From: Hyphococcus sp.
Lineage (GTDB): Bacteria; Pseudomonadota; Alphaproteobacteria; Caulobacterales; Parvularculaceae
Direction: 5' to 3'
Assembly (NCBI GenBank): GCA_028285645.1
Contig: JANQOV010000124.1
Location: 1-54,130, forward strand
DNA length: 54,130 nucleotides
Positions 7,681 through 15,442 of the stretch are shown piece by piece (position 1 is the stretch's first letter; every line of letters begins with the position of its first letter). The notes under the pieces are model-generated. The model was not told where the DNA came from, ran no database searches, and saw nothing but the letters and a program-made list of their open reading frames with translations. The translations under genes were made by a program, and so were the position numbers.

Positions 7681-8619
7681 ATGATGAAAGCCATTGTCGC
7701 TGACCCGGCGGCCGCGAAGAAATTGGAGTTGCGAGACGTCGAAAAACCGCAGCCGGCCCCTAATCAAGCATTGATCCGGGTCCGGGCTGTGTCGCTGAAC
7801 GCCGGCGACACCCGCAGCGCCCTCAACGCCGAGCAGCCATATATTCCCGGATGGGATTATGCGGGGAAAATTGAAATCCCCGCCGCGGACGGATCCAGCC
7901 TTCCTGCGGGAACGCGCGTTGTCGGCGCCACAGCGCAAGGAGCATGGGCACAGTATGTCGCATCACCTAGCGGTCTTCACACGGAAATCCCCGACGCCGT
8001 TTCCTTTGAAGAAGCCGCCGCTCTGCCGGTAGCAGCGTCGACGGCAATGCTGTCTTTACGCCAAGGCGGCGATCTTGCGGGCAAGAAGGTGCTGATCACG
8101 GGCGCAGCAGGCGGCGTTGGACGATATGCTTGCCAAATCGCATCACATCTCGGCGCGGAGCTTTATGCAATCAGCCGCCGAAAGGAATTGCCCAAGACAC
8201 TCAAGGATGACGACGTCAACGTGGTCGAGGTCTATTCGGATATGGACGCCGCCACAACTAGCGCAAAATTTGATTTCATTTTGGAGTCGGTGGGAGGCCA
8301 CTCACTTGGGCGCGCGATTGTTTCATTGGCGACCGACGGCGTTTGCGTCACCTGCGGGAATTCAACCCAGGAAGAAACAACTTTCAGCGTCAGCGACTTT
8401 TACTTTGCGGACGGCGTTCGCCTGCACGGGCTTTATCTCGGTCGGCAATTGATGGATGGTTCGCTCGGCTCGGTGTTGGATGACGTATTAGATTTGTTGA
8501 CGAATGGCGTTATCCGCCCGCCTATTGGCGCGAGAGCCGACCTTGCCGACATTGCAGAAGCGGCCGAGCAATGGAAAAATCAATCAATCGACGGGAAAAT
8601 CATCCTGAATGTAAGCTGA
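7681..8619 (+). CDS. MDR-family NADP-dependent quinone-oxidoreductase-like protein
   Basis: A medium-chain dehydrogenase/reductase of 312 residues from the ATG at 7681 (an in-frame ATG at 7654 is less likely). It has the GroES-like N-terminal domain (QALIRVRAVSLNAGDTRSA, GWDYAGKI) and a nucleotide-binding fold with VLITGAAGGVGRYACQIA. No structural or catalytic zinc ligands are seen, so it belongs with the zinc-free quinone reductase or enoyl reductase group. It probably reduces or oxidises a carbonyl or activated double bond with NADP(H) in the cytoplasm. The operator upstream links it to the GntR regulon. Confidence 0.85.
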   Translation: MMKAIVADPAAAKKLELRDVEKPQPAPNQALIRVRAVSLNAGDTRSALNAEQPYIPGWDYAGKIEIPAADGSSLPAGTRVVGATAQGAWAQYVASPSGLHTEIPDAVSFEEAAALPVAASTAMLSLRQGGDLAGKKVLITGAAGGVGRYACQIASHLGAELYAISRRKELPKTLKDDDVNVVEVYSDMDAATTSAKFDFILESVGGHSLGRAIVSLATDGVCVTCGNSTQEETTFSVSDFYFADGVRLHGLYLGRQLMDGSLGSVLDDVLDLLTNGVIRPPIGARADLADIAEAAEQWKNQSIDGKIILNVS

Positions 8620-8681
8620 GCACGGACTTTTTCGGCTAATCGACTGCTGAGTTCTGCGACCGGTTTTGCACCGTCTCGACG

Positions 8682-9455
8682 CTATTCTTCCCATTCAAGA
8701 TTGCCGCTGACGCTTATGCGTTCGCCGGTTACGCGTGCGGCGGCGTCGGTGGCGAGAAACCACGCTGTTTCGGCTACGTCTTCGGGTTCTGTGCGACAGC
8801 GTAAAGAAACGCAGCGAAGAAAATCTTCCTCAATATCCCGGGCGCTGCGGCCGCTCTCTTCGGCGCGCTGAGCAATGATCGCATCCATCCTGGCGTTGTT
8901 CATGATGCCCGGCAGTATGGCGTTACAACGGATATTCCACGGACCGAGCTCGCGCGCGGCGTTCAGCGTAAGTCCTTCGAGCGCGTATTTTGACGCAACA
9001 TACGGCGTGCGGTTGGGCAAGCAAGTTCGCGTCGAAGCCGTCGATACATTGACGATGACCCCGGACCGCCGCGCTTTCATGGCGGGAATTACAGCCTGCA
9101 TGCAGTAAAGCGCGCCGGTCACGTTGATACGGCAAACATTTTCCCAATCAGTCGCCGAGATATCTTCGATCCCGGCGCGGGGACCGCCAACGCCAACATT
9201 GTTAACGAGCACGCCGACCGGGCCCATCCAAGCGACCGCCTCTTCCACCAACGCATCGACGGCTTCTTTATCTGCGACGTCCGCAACCCCGCCGCGAAGC
9301 CCGACATTGTCAGCCAGCATCCGCTCAATGGCGTCTGCACGGACATCGCAAATGTGCACCTTATGGCCGCCCCTCAAAAAACGTAGCGCGATGGCGGCGC
9401 CGATGCCGTCGGCGCCGCCAGTCACGATCACCGACGTGGGAACAGCATCACCCAT
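8682..9455 (-). CDS. SDR-family oxidoreductase
   Basis: A classical short-chain dehydrogenase of 257 residues. The cofactor motif VTGGADGIGAAIALRFLRGG begins at about residue 10, the structural motif is NNVG in place of the common NNAG, and the active site is Ser (VNVSTAST) with Y-V-A-S-K. D38-type acidic residue after strand 2 (ICDVRAD) favours NAD. It follows the SDR at 9462-10220 by six bases on the same strand and is likely co-transcribed with it from the operator-bearing promoter at 10236. It could oxidise a secondary alcohol in the pathway. Confidence 0.87.
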   Translation of the reverse strand: MGDAVPTSVIVTGGADGIGAAIALRFLRGGHKVHICDVRADAIERMLADNVGLRGGVADVADKEAVDALVEEAVAWMGPVGVLVNNVGVGGPRAGIEDISATDWENVCRINVTGALYCMQAVIPAMKARRSGVIVNVSTASTRTCLPNRTPYVASKYALEGLTLNAARELGPWNIRCNAILPGIMNNARMDAIIAQRAEESGRSARDIEEDFLRCVSLRCRTEPEDVAETAWFLATDAAARVTGERISVSGNLEWEE

Positions 9456-9461
9456 AATTTG

Positions 9462-10220
9462 CTACCAGGCGCACCAGCCGTCATCAACAACAACGATAGA
9501 GCCATGCATTGCGACCGCGTCGCCGGACGCCAGAAAGGCGGCGACGCCGGCAATGTCCGGCGGAACCAAAAATGCGCGTCCCGTCGGCGTCCGATCACTC
9601 ATCAATTTTATGTAGTCTTCATTCCCCGGACCGCGCAAATGCGCATTGATCGGCGTTTCGACATTGCCTGGCGCAATCGTGTTGATGTTGATCTTCTTCT
9701 TCGCAAGCTCCGTGGCGAGCGCTTTGGTGAGATTCACAACGCCGCCTTTAGACGCGCAATAGGCCGGGCAATTGGGAAATCCCCTCACGCCGGCAATTGA
9801 AGAAATTAAAATGACTTTGCCGCCACCTTGTTTTTCGAGATGCGGTGCGACGGATTTTACCAGGAAAAATGCGCCCTTCAGATTCAAGTCGACCTGCGCA
9901 TCCCAAGTTTCTTCGGTCGTCTCTTCAAGCGGCAGCGTTTTAAACGTACCGGCGTTGCTCACGGCAATGTCAATTCGACCGAAGGATTTCGCGATCGCGG
10001 CGACGACGTCGTCGATCTCATCAACTTTCGAACAATCCGCAGAGAAACTTTCTGCCCTGCCGCCCGATGCATTGATATCGTCCGCGACGGCTCGCGCGCG
10101 GTCAGCGCCGCGCGCGATGATTGCGACGACCGCGCCGTCCTTCGCATACCGACGCGCAATCGCCTCGCCAATACCCTGCGAACCGCCGGTAATCAGCGCC
10201 ACTTTCCCGTCTAAGGCCAT
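9462..10220 (-). CDS. SDR-family oxidoreductase
   Basis: A 252-residue classical SDR with ITGGSQGIGEAIARRYAKDG at the N-terminus, SNAG (a variant of NNAG), catalytic Ser in ISSIAG and Y-C-A-S-K. The residues after strand 2 (IIARGADRAR) are basic, which favours NADP(H) over NAD. It is the first gene of a two-SDR operon. The promoter upstream has TTGCGA (10269-10274), a 17-bp spacer and TAATAT (10246-10251), overlapped by a TGTGATCACA operator. The substrate is unknown; an alcohol, ketone or 3-oxoacyl compound is expected. Confidence 0.88.
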   Translation of the reverse strand: MALDGKVALITGGSQGIGEAIARRYAKDGAVVAIIARGADRARAVADDINASGGRAESFSADCSKVDEIDDVVAAIAKSFGRIDIAVSNAGTFKTLPLEETTEETWDAQVDLNLKGAFFLVKSVAPHLEKQGGGKVILISSIAGVRGFPNCPAYCASKGGVVNLTKALATELAKKKININTIAPGNVETPINAHLRGPGNEDYIKLMSDRTPTGRAFLVPPDIAGVAAFLASGDAVAMHGSIVVVDDGWCAW

Positions 10221-10235
10221 ATGCTTTTCCTTTTA

Positions 10236-10274
10236 ATGTGATCACATATTACACAATAGGCGGCACAATCGCAA
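10236..10274 (-). promoter_or_regulatory. Promoter with overlapping GntR-type operator
   Basis: On the minus strand TTGCGA (10274-10269), 17 bases and TAATAT (10251-10246) form a good sigma-70-type promoter for the SDR pair. The palindrome ATGTGATCACAT (10236-10247) overlaps the end of the -10 box and the expected start of transcription, the position used by repressors. Confidence 0.75.
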
Positions 10275-10298
10275 TAGGTCGCAACGTGCAAATCGCCG

Positions 10299-11069
10299 TC
10301 AATGCGTCGCGGTCATGCCCCCGTCAATCATAAGCAAATGGCCGTTGACGTAAGCGCACGCCTCGGAGCTCAAAAACAGAGCGGGCCCGGCGATATCACG
10401 CGGAACTCCCCAGCGCCCGGCAGGTGTCGCCGCTTCAATCTTGGCGCTGTAGATTGGGTCGTCCTGAAGCGTCGTGTTGATTTCTGTACGTATATACCCG
10501 GGACATAATGCGTTGACGCAAACGCCGTCTCCTCCCAGTTCGGCCGCCATTGCGCGGGTTAATCCGGCCAAGCCGTGCTTGCTTGTCACGTAAGCAGCCG
10601 CCCCCGATTTGCCCTGGATCGACAAGACAGAGCCGATATTAACAATGCGGCCCCACTGCTTTTGCGCCATGTGAAGCGCAGCAGCGCGCGACAGTATGAA
10701 AGGCGCATTCAAATTAGTTTGAAGAACGCTTGACCACTCAGCATCGCTCATTTCGCGAATGGCGGACCGGTCGATCTTTCCGGCACAATTGATGAGAATG
10801 TCGAGGGCGCCAGCGGAGTCTATGACGTCTTCAATGCAATTGCGGCATGAGATCGGATCGGCGATATCGAATATGCGTGTCTCCGCCGCGCCGCCGGCAG
10901 TGGTTATCTTTGCTTGTAGCGTCGTCAACCGCGACGCATTGCGGCCGCTTAAAAATACGCTGGCGCCCGCGGAGGCCAGCGTTTCGGCGATGACGCCGCC
11001 AATACCGCCCGACGCGCCTGTAACGAGCGCGGTTCGTCCGGCAAGGTTAAACAAGCTCGCGACGGACAC
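10299..11069 (-). CDS. SDR-family oxidoreductase
   Basis: A 256-residue SDR with VTGASGGIGGVIAETLASAG, INCAGKI in place of the NNAG motif, a catalytic serine in VNIGSVLS and Y-V-T-S-K. An Arg after strand 2 (SGRNASR) suggests NADP(H). It resembles 3-oxoacyl-ACP-reductase-like and gluconate-5-dehydrogenase-like SDRs. It starts 11 bases after the stop of the next SDR (11081-11875) and so is the last gene of the operon headed by the GntR regulator at 11865-12590. The exact reaction is not recognisable. Confidence 0.87.
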   Translation of the reverse strand: MSVASLFNLAGRTALVTGASGGIGGVIAETLASAGASVFLSGRNASRLTTLQAKITTAGGAAETRIFDIADPISCRNCIEDVIDSAGALDILINCAGKIDRSAIREMSDAEWSSVLQTNLNAPFILSRAAALHMAQKQWGRIVNIGSVLSIQGKSGAAAYVTSKHGLAGLTRAMAAELGGDGVCVNALCPGYIRTEINTTLQDDPIYSAKIEAATPAGRWGVPRDIAGPALFLSSEACAYVNGHLLMIDGGMTATH

Positions 11070-11080
11070 ATTTCACCTAA

Positions 11081-11875
11081 CTACGGCGCCATCGCAGGTG
11101 ATCGATAGGATTCGAAATTCCCGCAAACGCCGATCGATTGTCCCGACACATTCTTTGCGAAATCGGAAGCCAGGAAAGCCGCCATTGCGGCAACATCTTC
11201 TGCAGACACCGCAACGTGCAAGGAGATATTATGCAAAAAAAGCGGCAAATATTCGTCATAGCTCATGCCCTGCGCCTCCGCCTGTTCAGCGATGACGCGC
11301 TTGCCGCGGGGTCCGTCGACAAACCCGGGCAGTATCGCGTTTACCCGGACGCCATATTCGCCGAGCTCAATCGCCAGGGTGTCGCTGAACCCCCTTAACC
11401 CGAATTTCGAAGCGGAATAAGGGGTCCGCAACGGCATGCCAACGCGCCCTGCGGTCGATACAATGTTGATAATCGTCCCTTGTTTTTGCGCCTTGAAAAT
11501 CAGCGCGGCCCTGCGTGCGAACAAAAATGCGCCCTTTAGGTTGACATCCAGGGTGCGCGCCCATTCATCAGGTTCAATTTCGTCAACTGATTTCGTCGGC
11601 CCCGAGACGCCTGCGTTGTTGACCAGAATATCCAGTCCGCCGAATTCCTTCTCAACAGCATCAACAAAATGGTCGACGTCCTCAGGCGACGAAACATCTG
11701 CTTCAGATGCGTGGGCGTCTGGATGATGCGACAGAAATTCATCGAGATCCGGCCGAGAAATGTCGCAAACTGCGACACGTGCGCCGCATTCGATAAACTG
11801 GTCGGCTATGGTGCGCCCAATACCTGCCGCGCCGGCTGTCACAATCGCCGCCTTGCCGGACAAATCAATCTGCAT
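11081..11875 (-). CDS. SDR-family oxidoreductase
   Basis: A 264-residue SDR with VTAGAAGIGRTIADQFIECG, NNAGVSG, the catalytic serine in NIVSTAGRVG and Y-S-A-S-K. An Asp after strand 2 (VCDISRPD) favours NAD. It resembles the SDR at 8682-9455 in layout and in its C-terminal end (VSGQSIGVCGNFESY versus VTGERISVSGNLEWEE), so the two may be paralogues. Its ATG lies within the last bases of the GntR gene (11-base overlap), which couples regulator and enzyme in one transcript. Confidence 0.88.
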   Translation of the reverse strand: MQIDLSGKAAIVTAGAAGIGRTIADQFIECGARVAVCDISRPDLDEFLSHHPDAHASEADVSSPEDVDHFVDAVEKEFGGLDILVNNAGVSGPTKSVDEIEPDEWARTLDVNLKGAFLFARRAALIFKAQKQGTIINIVSTAGRVGMPLRTPYSASKFGLRGFSDTLAIELGEYGVRVNAILPGFVDGPRGKRVIAEQAEAQGMSYDEYLPLFLHNISLHVAVSAEDVAAMAAFLASDFAKNVSGQSIGVCGNFESYRSPAMAP

Positions 11876-12590
11876 ACTGTTTTATCTGGTTACGCTTTAC
11901 ATATGCTTCTGGATCGTAGTGTTTGTCAAACCAATCTGCAGTATCGCCGAGGTCGCCGCGTATTGCCTTTCGCGCCTTCCGCGCGTCTCCGCGGCGCAGC
12001 GCTTCGACTAGGTCCTCATGATGTTCTTGCGCCCCGTCCATCACCCGATTTTCCATTCGCGATCCCGGCGCGAGCGGCACGCGCAACAAAGGGCCGAATT
12101 TCAGCCACAGCATTTCAATAATCGGCAGCAAATGGTGTGATCGCGCAGCCCGATACACGGTAAAGTGAAATGCGTAATTCGCCTGCATAAAATCAAGTTC
12201 ACGCCCGTCTTCGACCGCCTTTCGCATATCGTCGACCAGCTGTTCGAGCTGCGCTATTTCTTCAGACGAAACTGCTTTGGCCGCCATCGCCGCAGCCATG
12301 CCTTCCAGTTCAATCCGTAATTTATAGAGTTCCATCACGCCGTCACGCGATATAATTGGAATGCGGATCTGGCGATTCGTCGGATTGATTTCGACGGCGC
12401 CTTCGGCGTGCAGCCGCGTCAGCGCCTCTCTGACCGGCATCACGCTCGTACCCATGGCGTTGGCGAGCGCGCGAATCGTGAAAGCCTCGCCGGGCTGAAT
12501 AAAACCATTGACGATGCGCTCGCGCAGCGCCGCATAAACCCGCGTCTGCAAAGTCGAATTATCCACGCGATCCGCCGCAGCGATAACCAT
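11865..12590 (-). CDS. GntR-family regulator with FCD domain
   Basis: A 241-residue FadR-subfamily regulator. The winged helix occupies about residues 10-80 (ALRERIVNGFIQPGEAFTIR, MGTSVMPVREALTRLHAEGA), followed by an all-helical FCD ligand domain with the usual FHFTVYRAA and EHHEDLVEALRRGDARKA blocks. Members sense carboxylic acids and usually repress. The promoter upstream has a perfect TATAAT (12622-12627, minus strand) and a TGTGATCACA palindrome at its -35 side, so autoregulation is likely. It overlaps and is co-transcribed with the SDR at 11081. Confidence 0.9.
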   Translation of the reverse strand: MVIAAADRVDNSTLQTRVYAALRERIVNGFIQPGEAFTIRALANAMGTSVMPVREALTRLHAEGAVEINPTNRQIRIPIISRDGVMELYKLRIELEGMAAAMAAKAVSSEEIAQLEQLVDDMRKAVEDGRELDFMQANYAFHFTVYRAARSHHLLPIIEMLWLKFGPLLRVPLAPGSRMENRVMDGAQEHHEDLVEALRRGDARKARKAIRGDLGDTADWFDKHYDPEAYVKRNQIKQYAD

Positions 12591-12621
12591 TCAAATCTAC
12601 GCCCTTAATCGATTGGAACGC

Positions 12622-12650
12622 ATTATATCATCATATGTGATCACACACCA
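12622..12650 (-). promoter_or_regulatory. GntR promoter with TGTGATCACA operator
   Basis: The palindromic core TGTGATCACA lies at 12636-12645. On the minus strand a perfect TATAAT (12627-12622) follows at a distance of 8 bases, and the -35 window (12650-12645) touches the operator. The arrangement suggests that the GntR regulator represses its own operon. Confidence 0.7.
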
Positions 12651-12725
12651 GCGCAGCAAACCTCAATGCAGCCGCGTTCTTACGCTGCTCTATCTGGCGC
12701 ACCGTCCGCAAGCATCGCCGTCGCG

Positions 12726-13526
12726 TTACGCCTGCACATTGGATTTCGCACGCGCCGCCGGGCGGCGCTTGGACGAAGACTTTTTCGCCGGGCCGCGAGC
12801 CGCGCCCACCCGCTTTTCATCGATGCGTTGTTGATCGCTTTTATCGCTTGCAAGAATCATATTTCTCAAAATATGCGCCGCGCTTCGAATGTCGGCCGCG
12901 ATGGAAGCAGCGGCGTCGTCAGGGTCTTTGCGCCGCAACGCCGCAATCGTCCAATCATGAGTGACGGTCGGAAGCTCCGTTGCATGCGACTCAAAACTAT
13001 TGAGCAAAGGGCCGACGCGCAGCCATGCGCCCTTAATCAAATCCAATAGAACCGGGCGTTGGGCGCATCGGTATACGCCAAAATGGAATTGTCGATTGAG
13101 GCGAAAATATTCAGCAGGCGCAGCTTTACGCATCGTCTCATTCAGCGCTTCCAGTTCGTCAAGCTGTGATTGCGAGATATTGACCGTCGCAAGACGCGTG
13201 GCGAGCGATTCAAGGGAAATGCGGATCTCCGACATTTCATTGAATTCTTCGACGGATAATTTCGGCACAGTAATGGACCGGTTCGGCAGAGCATCCAATG
13301 CATGTTCAACCGTTAAGCGATTGACCGCGTTGCGCACCGGCATCAAGCTCGTGCCGAAACTGGCGGCGAGACCGCGAAGCGTCACCGTTTCCCCCGGCTT
13401 GAGATTGCCGGAAATGATATTCTCACAAAGTTGATCGTAAACGCGCTCGTCAAGCGTTCTCTTATCGACGCTTCCCATGCTGCCTGAACTTGGGCCAAAT
13501 GGCGCGTCGTTTCTTCCTTTGTTCAT
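12726..13526 (-). CDS. Second GntR-family regulator with FCD domain
   Basis: A paralogue of the regulator at 11865-12590. The winged helix spans roughly residues 20-95 (YDQLCENIISGNLKPGETVT, FGTSLMPVRNAVNRLTVEHA) and the FCD domain follows (RLNRQFHFGVYRCAQRP). It ends in a basic, low-complexity tail (KKSSSKRRPAARAKSN) of unknown role that its paralogue lacks. The ATG at 13526 after AAAGAGAG is preferred over the TTG at 13544. It lies 114 bases after the HyuB-type gene on the same strand and may be the last gene of that operon. No TGTGATCACA copy lies directly upstream of it. Confidence 0.87.
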   Translation of the reverse strand: MNKGRNDAPFGPSSGSMGSVDKRTLDERVYDQLCENIISGNLKPGETVTLRGLAASFGTSLMPVRNAVNRLTVEHALDALPNRSITVPKLSVEEFNEMSEIRISLESLATRLATVNISQSQLDELEALNETMRKAAPAEYFRLNRQFHFGVYRCAQRPVLLDLIKGAWLRVGPLLNSFESHATELPTVTHDWTIAALRRKDPDDAAASIAADIRSAAHILRNMILASDKSDQQRIDEKRVGAARGPAKKSSSKRRPAARAKSNVQA

Positions 13527-13658
13527 CGCTCTCTTTATCGCCAAAGCTCATCACTACAATGTCTAGCCGATGGAATGCGGCATTGCGGCCCGTCATCGCG
13601 ATGCCTTCACAGATCGGCGAAACCGGTGATCGAGAGCCGAAAACGTAGCGAAATCATA

Positions 13659-15428
13659 CTATGCTGTAACGCTCGCCTCCCGCAATGCCTGGGTTTGTGC
13701 TTCATCCGCAACCCCGTCCTCGTCGATCACCACGCCATAGACATTGCGCGCGCGTTCTCGCGATATCCACCCCTCCCGGAAATCATGCACGACCCGCGGT
13801 ACCGGTCGCTCAAAGGGCGACCCATAACCGCCGCCCCCCGTCGTATATGAAGCGAGCACTTCGCCGTCGGCGATCCGCGCGACTTCGGCCTGCCCCAAAG
13901 GGCGCGTTGGTCCGTCGGGCCTTCTGACAAAATGCGGGGCGCCGCCGCCGGCCAATCCGCCGCGCACGCCTGCCGGCTTGTTCAGGACGCCGTCGCACAC
14001 ATATGCGACCTCCACTTCGCAACTTTCAGGCTCAAATTCGACATAAAGGCTTGGAGCGCCGCATGTCCGCCCGGCGCCTTCACTATCAATGACAATACTG
14101 CGTTCACGGATAATCAAGGGCTGATAGACCTCGTCAAGCTCGACACTGTCGATAAAGCACAATCCTCCATTGCCGCTATGGAGGTAGGTAAGCCACGCGT
14201 CGTTATTCGGACTGGCTGCGCCGCCCGTTGCGCCCAAAAACAACTGATTGATAAACGGCTTGTCGGTTCGCGGATCGACGCCCGAGACCACGCCGCTCGA
14301 CGGAGACAAACCGGCGCCGATTTCCGCCATGCCGATTCCGTCGCCGATATTCGCCAACGCGCGCTGCGTCGCCGCGGAGACGCGATCGGCGACATTGGTG
14401 GTTGCGACTGAACAACTTGTGGGATGGTTGGGCACGCCGACAACGCAGTTTTCACGCAGCAAGATGCGCACACGCCGAAATGCGCCCGCGTTTTTGGGTA
14501 TCGTTGGATCAATTGAGTTGAAAACTCCGATCAAGGCGCTCGTTCGCGCACATGCTTCGCTCAAATTCAGACCACAGGGCAAGCAATCCGGGTTATCCCT
14601 TAGATCGACCTCTATGGTGCACTCATCGGGATCCACGGTAACGATAGACTTCACGGAGATGCCGTCTGCCGGCGTTCCATCAATGGCGTCATGCGTGCTG
14701 GTCGCCTCGCCGCGGCCCTTCGGCAATTTCGCCAACGCCGACGCCATGCGTCCTTCGCTATATTCGAGCCATTGGCGTTCGAACTGCTCGACGACATCCC
14801 AGCCGATTTCCTCGCCGATCGACAATAACTCTCGCTCACCGATACGCGCGGCGCCGAGCATTGCGAGGAAATCACCGCGCCATTGTTCAGGCACGCGAAT
14901 GCGCATCTCGCACATCCTGACGATGTCTTCATTGGTTTCGTAATTTTCCTGAATTTGCACCGCCGGAAAGATCAGCGCGCCTTCTTCATAAACGTCCCTC
15001 GCGGTGCCATGGTACGTTGTCGGAATTGAATTTCCGATATCCGCCTGGTGCGCCTTAGCGACGACGGTGAATCGATGAACGCCGCCATCATCAATCACTG
15101 GAATCAGAATCGTGTGGTCGGCCGGATGCGAGCAGCCATGATAAGGCGAATTATGCAAAAAGGCGTCGCCGCGCTTGAGCGCTGGGTGCAGCTCCATCAT
15201 CGACCGCGCCATCAGGTCCGGCCCCGAAAGAACATGAATCGGCAAGCTCTCCGCGGCGGCGATGAGATCGCAATTTGCGTTGACGACGCATGCGGAGAAA
15301 TCTCGACCGCGATTCAAAACGCCCGACCGGCCCGCACGAAGCAACGTATTCGCCATTTTCCTTGCGATGCCCTGAAAGCGATTGTTCAGGATAGCCAAGG
15401 TCGCGCCGCTCATTTTTTCCTTGCTCAT
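13659..15428 (-). CDS. Hydantoinase B / oxoprolinase family protein (HyuB-like)
   Basis: About 589 residues from the ATG at 15428, which has AAAAAAGG upstream; an in-frame TTG at 15446 overlaps the HyuA stop. It has HyuB-type blocks: LNNRFQGIARKMANTLLRAG, DFSACVVNANCDLIAAAES, FLHNSPYHGCSHPADHTILI, and the Gly-rich ending SYTTGGGGYGSP. In this family HyuA and HyuB form a complex that uses ATP to hydrolyse cyclic amides (N-methylhydantoin, 5-oxoproline) or to carboxylate ketones (acetone, acetophenone). The length fits the separate-subunit forms. Sequence alone does not separate these activities; the BKACE neighbour favours a carboxylase. Confidence 0.85.
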   Translation of the reverse strand: MSKEKMSGATLAILNNRFQGIARKMANTLLRAGRSGVLNRGRDFSACVVNANCDLIAAAESLPIHVLSGPDLMARSMMELHPALKRGDAFLHNSPYHGCSHPADHTILIPVIDDGGVHRFTVVAKAHQADIGNSIPTTYHGTARDVYEEGALIFPAVQIQENYETNEDIVRMCEMRIRVPEQWRGDFLAMLGAARIGERELLSIGEEIGWDVVEQFERQWLEYSEGRMASALAKLPKGRGEATSTHDAIDGTPADGISVKSIVTVDPDECTIEVDLRDNPDCLPCGLNLSEACARTSALIGVFNSIDPTIPKNAGAFRRVRILLRENCVVGVPNHPTSCSVATTNVADRVSAATQRALANIGDGIGMAEIGAGLSPSSGVVSGVDPRTDKPFINQLFLGATGGAASPNNDAWLTYLHSGNGGLCFIDSVELDEVYQPLIIRERSIVIDSEGAGRTCGAPSLYVEFEPESCEVEVAYVCDGVLNKPAGVRGGLAGGGAPHFVRRPDGPTRPLGQAEVARIADGEVLASYTTGGGGYGSPFERPVPRVVHDFREGWISRERARNVYGVVIDEDGVADEAQTQALREASVTA

Positions 15429-15442
15429 GCTCGAACCTTTTT

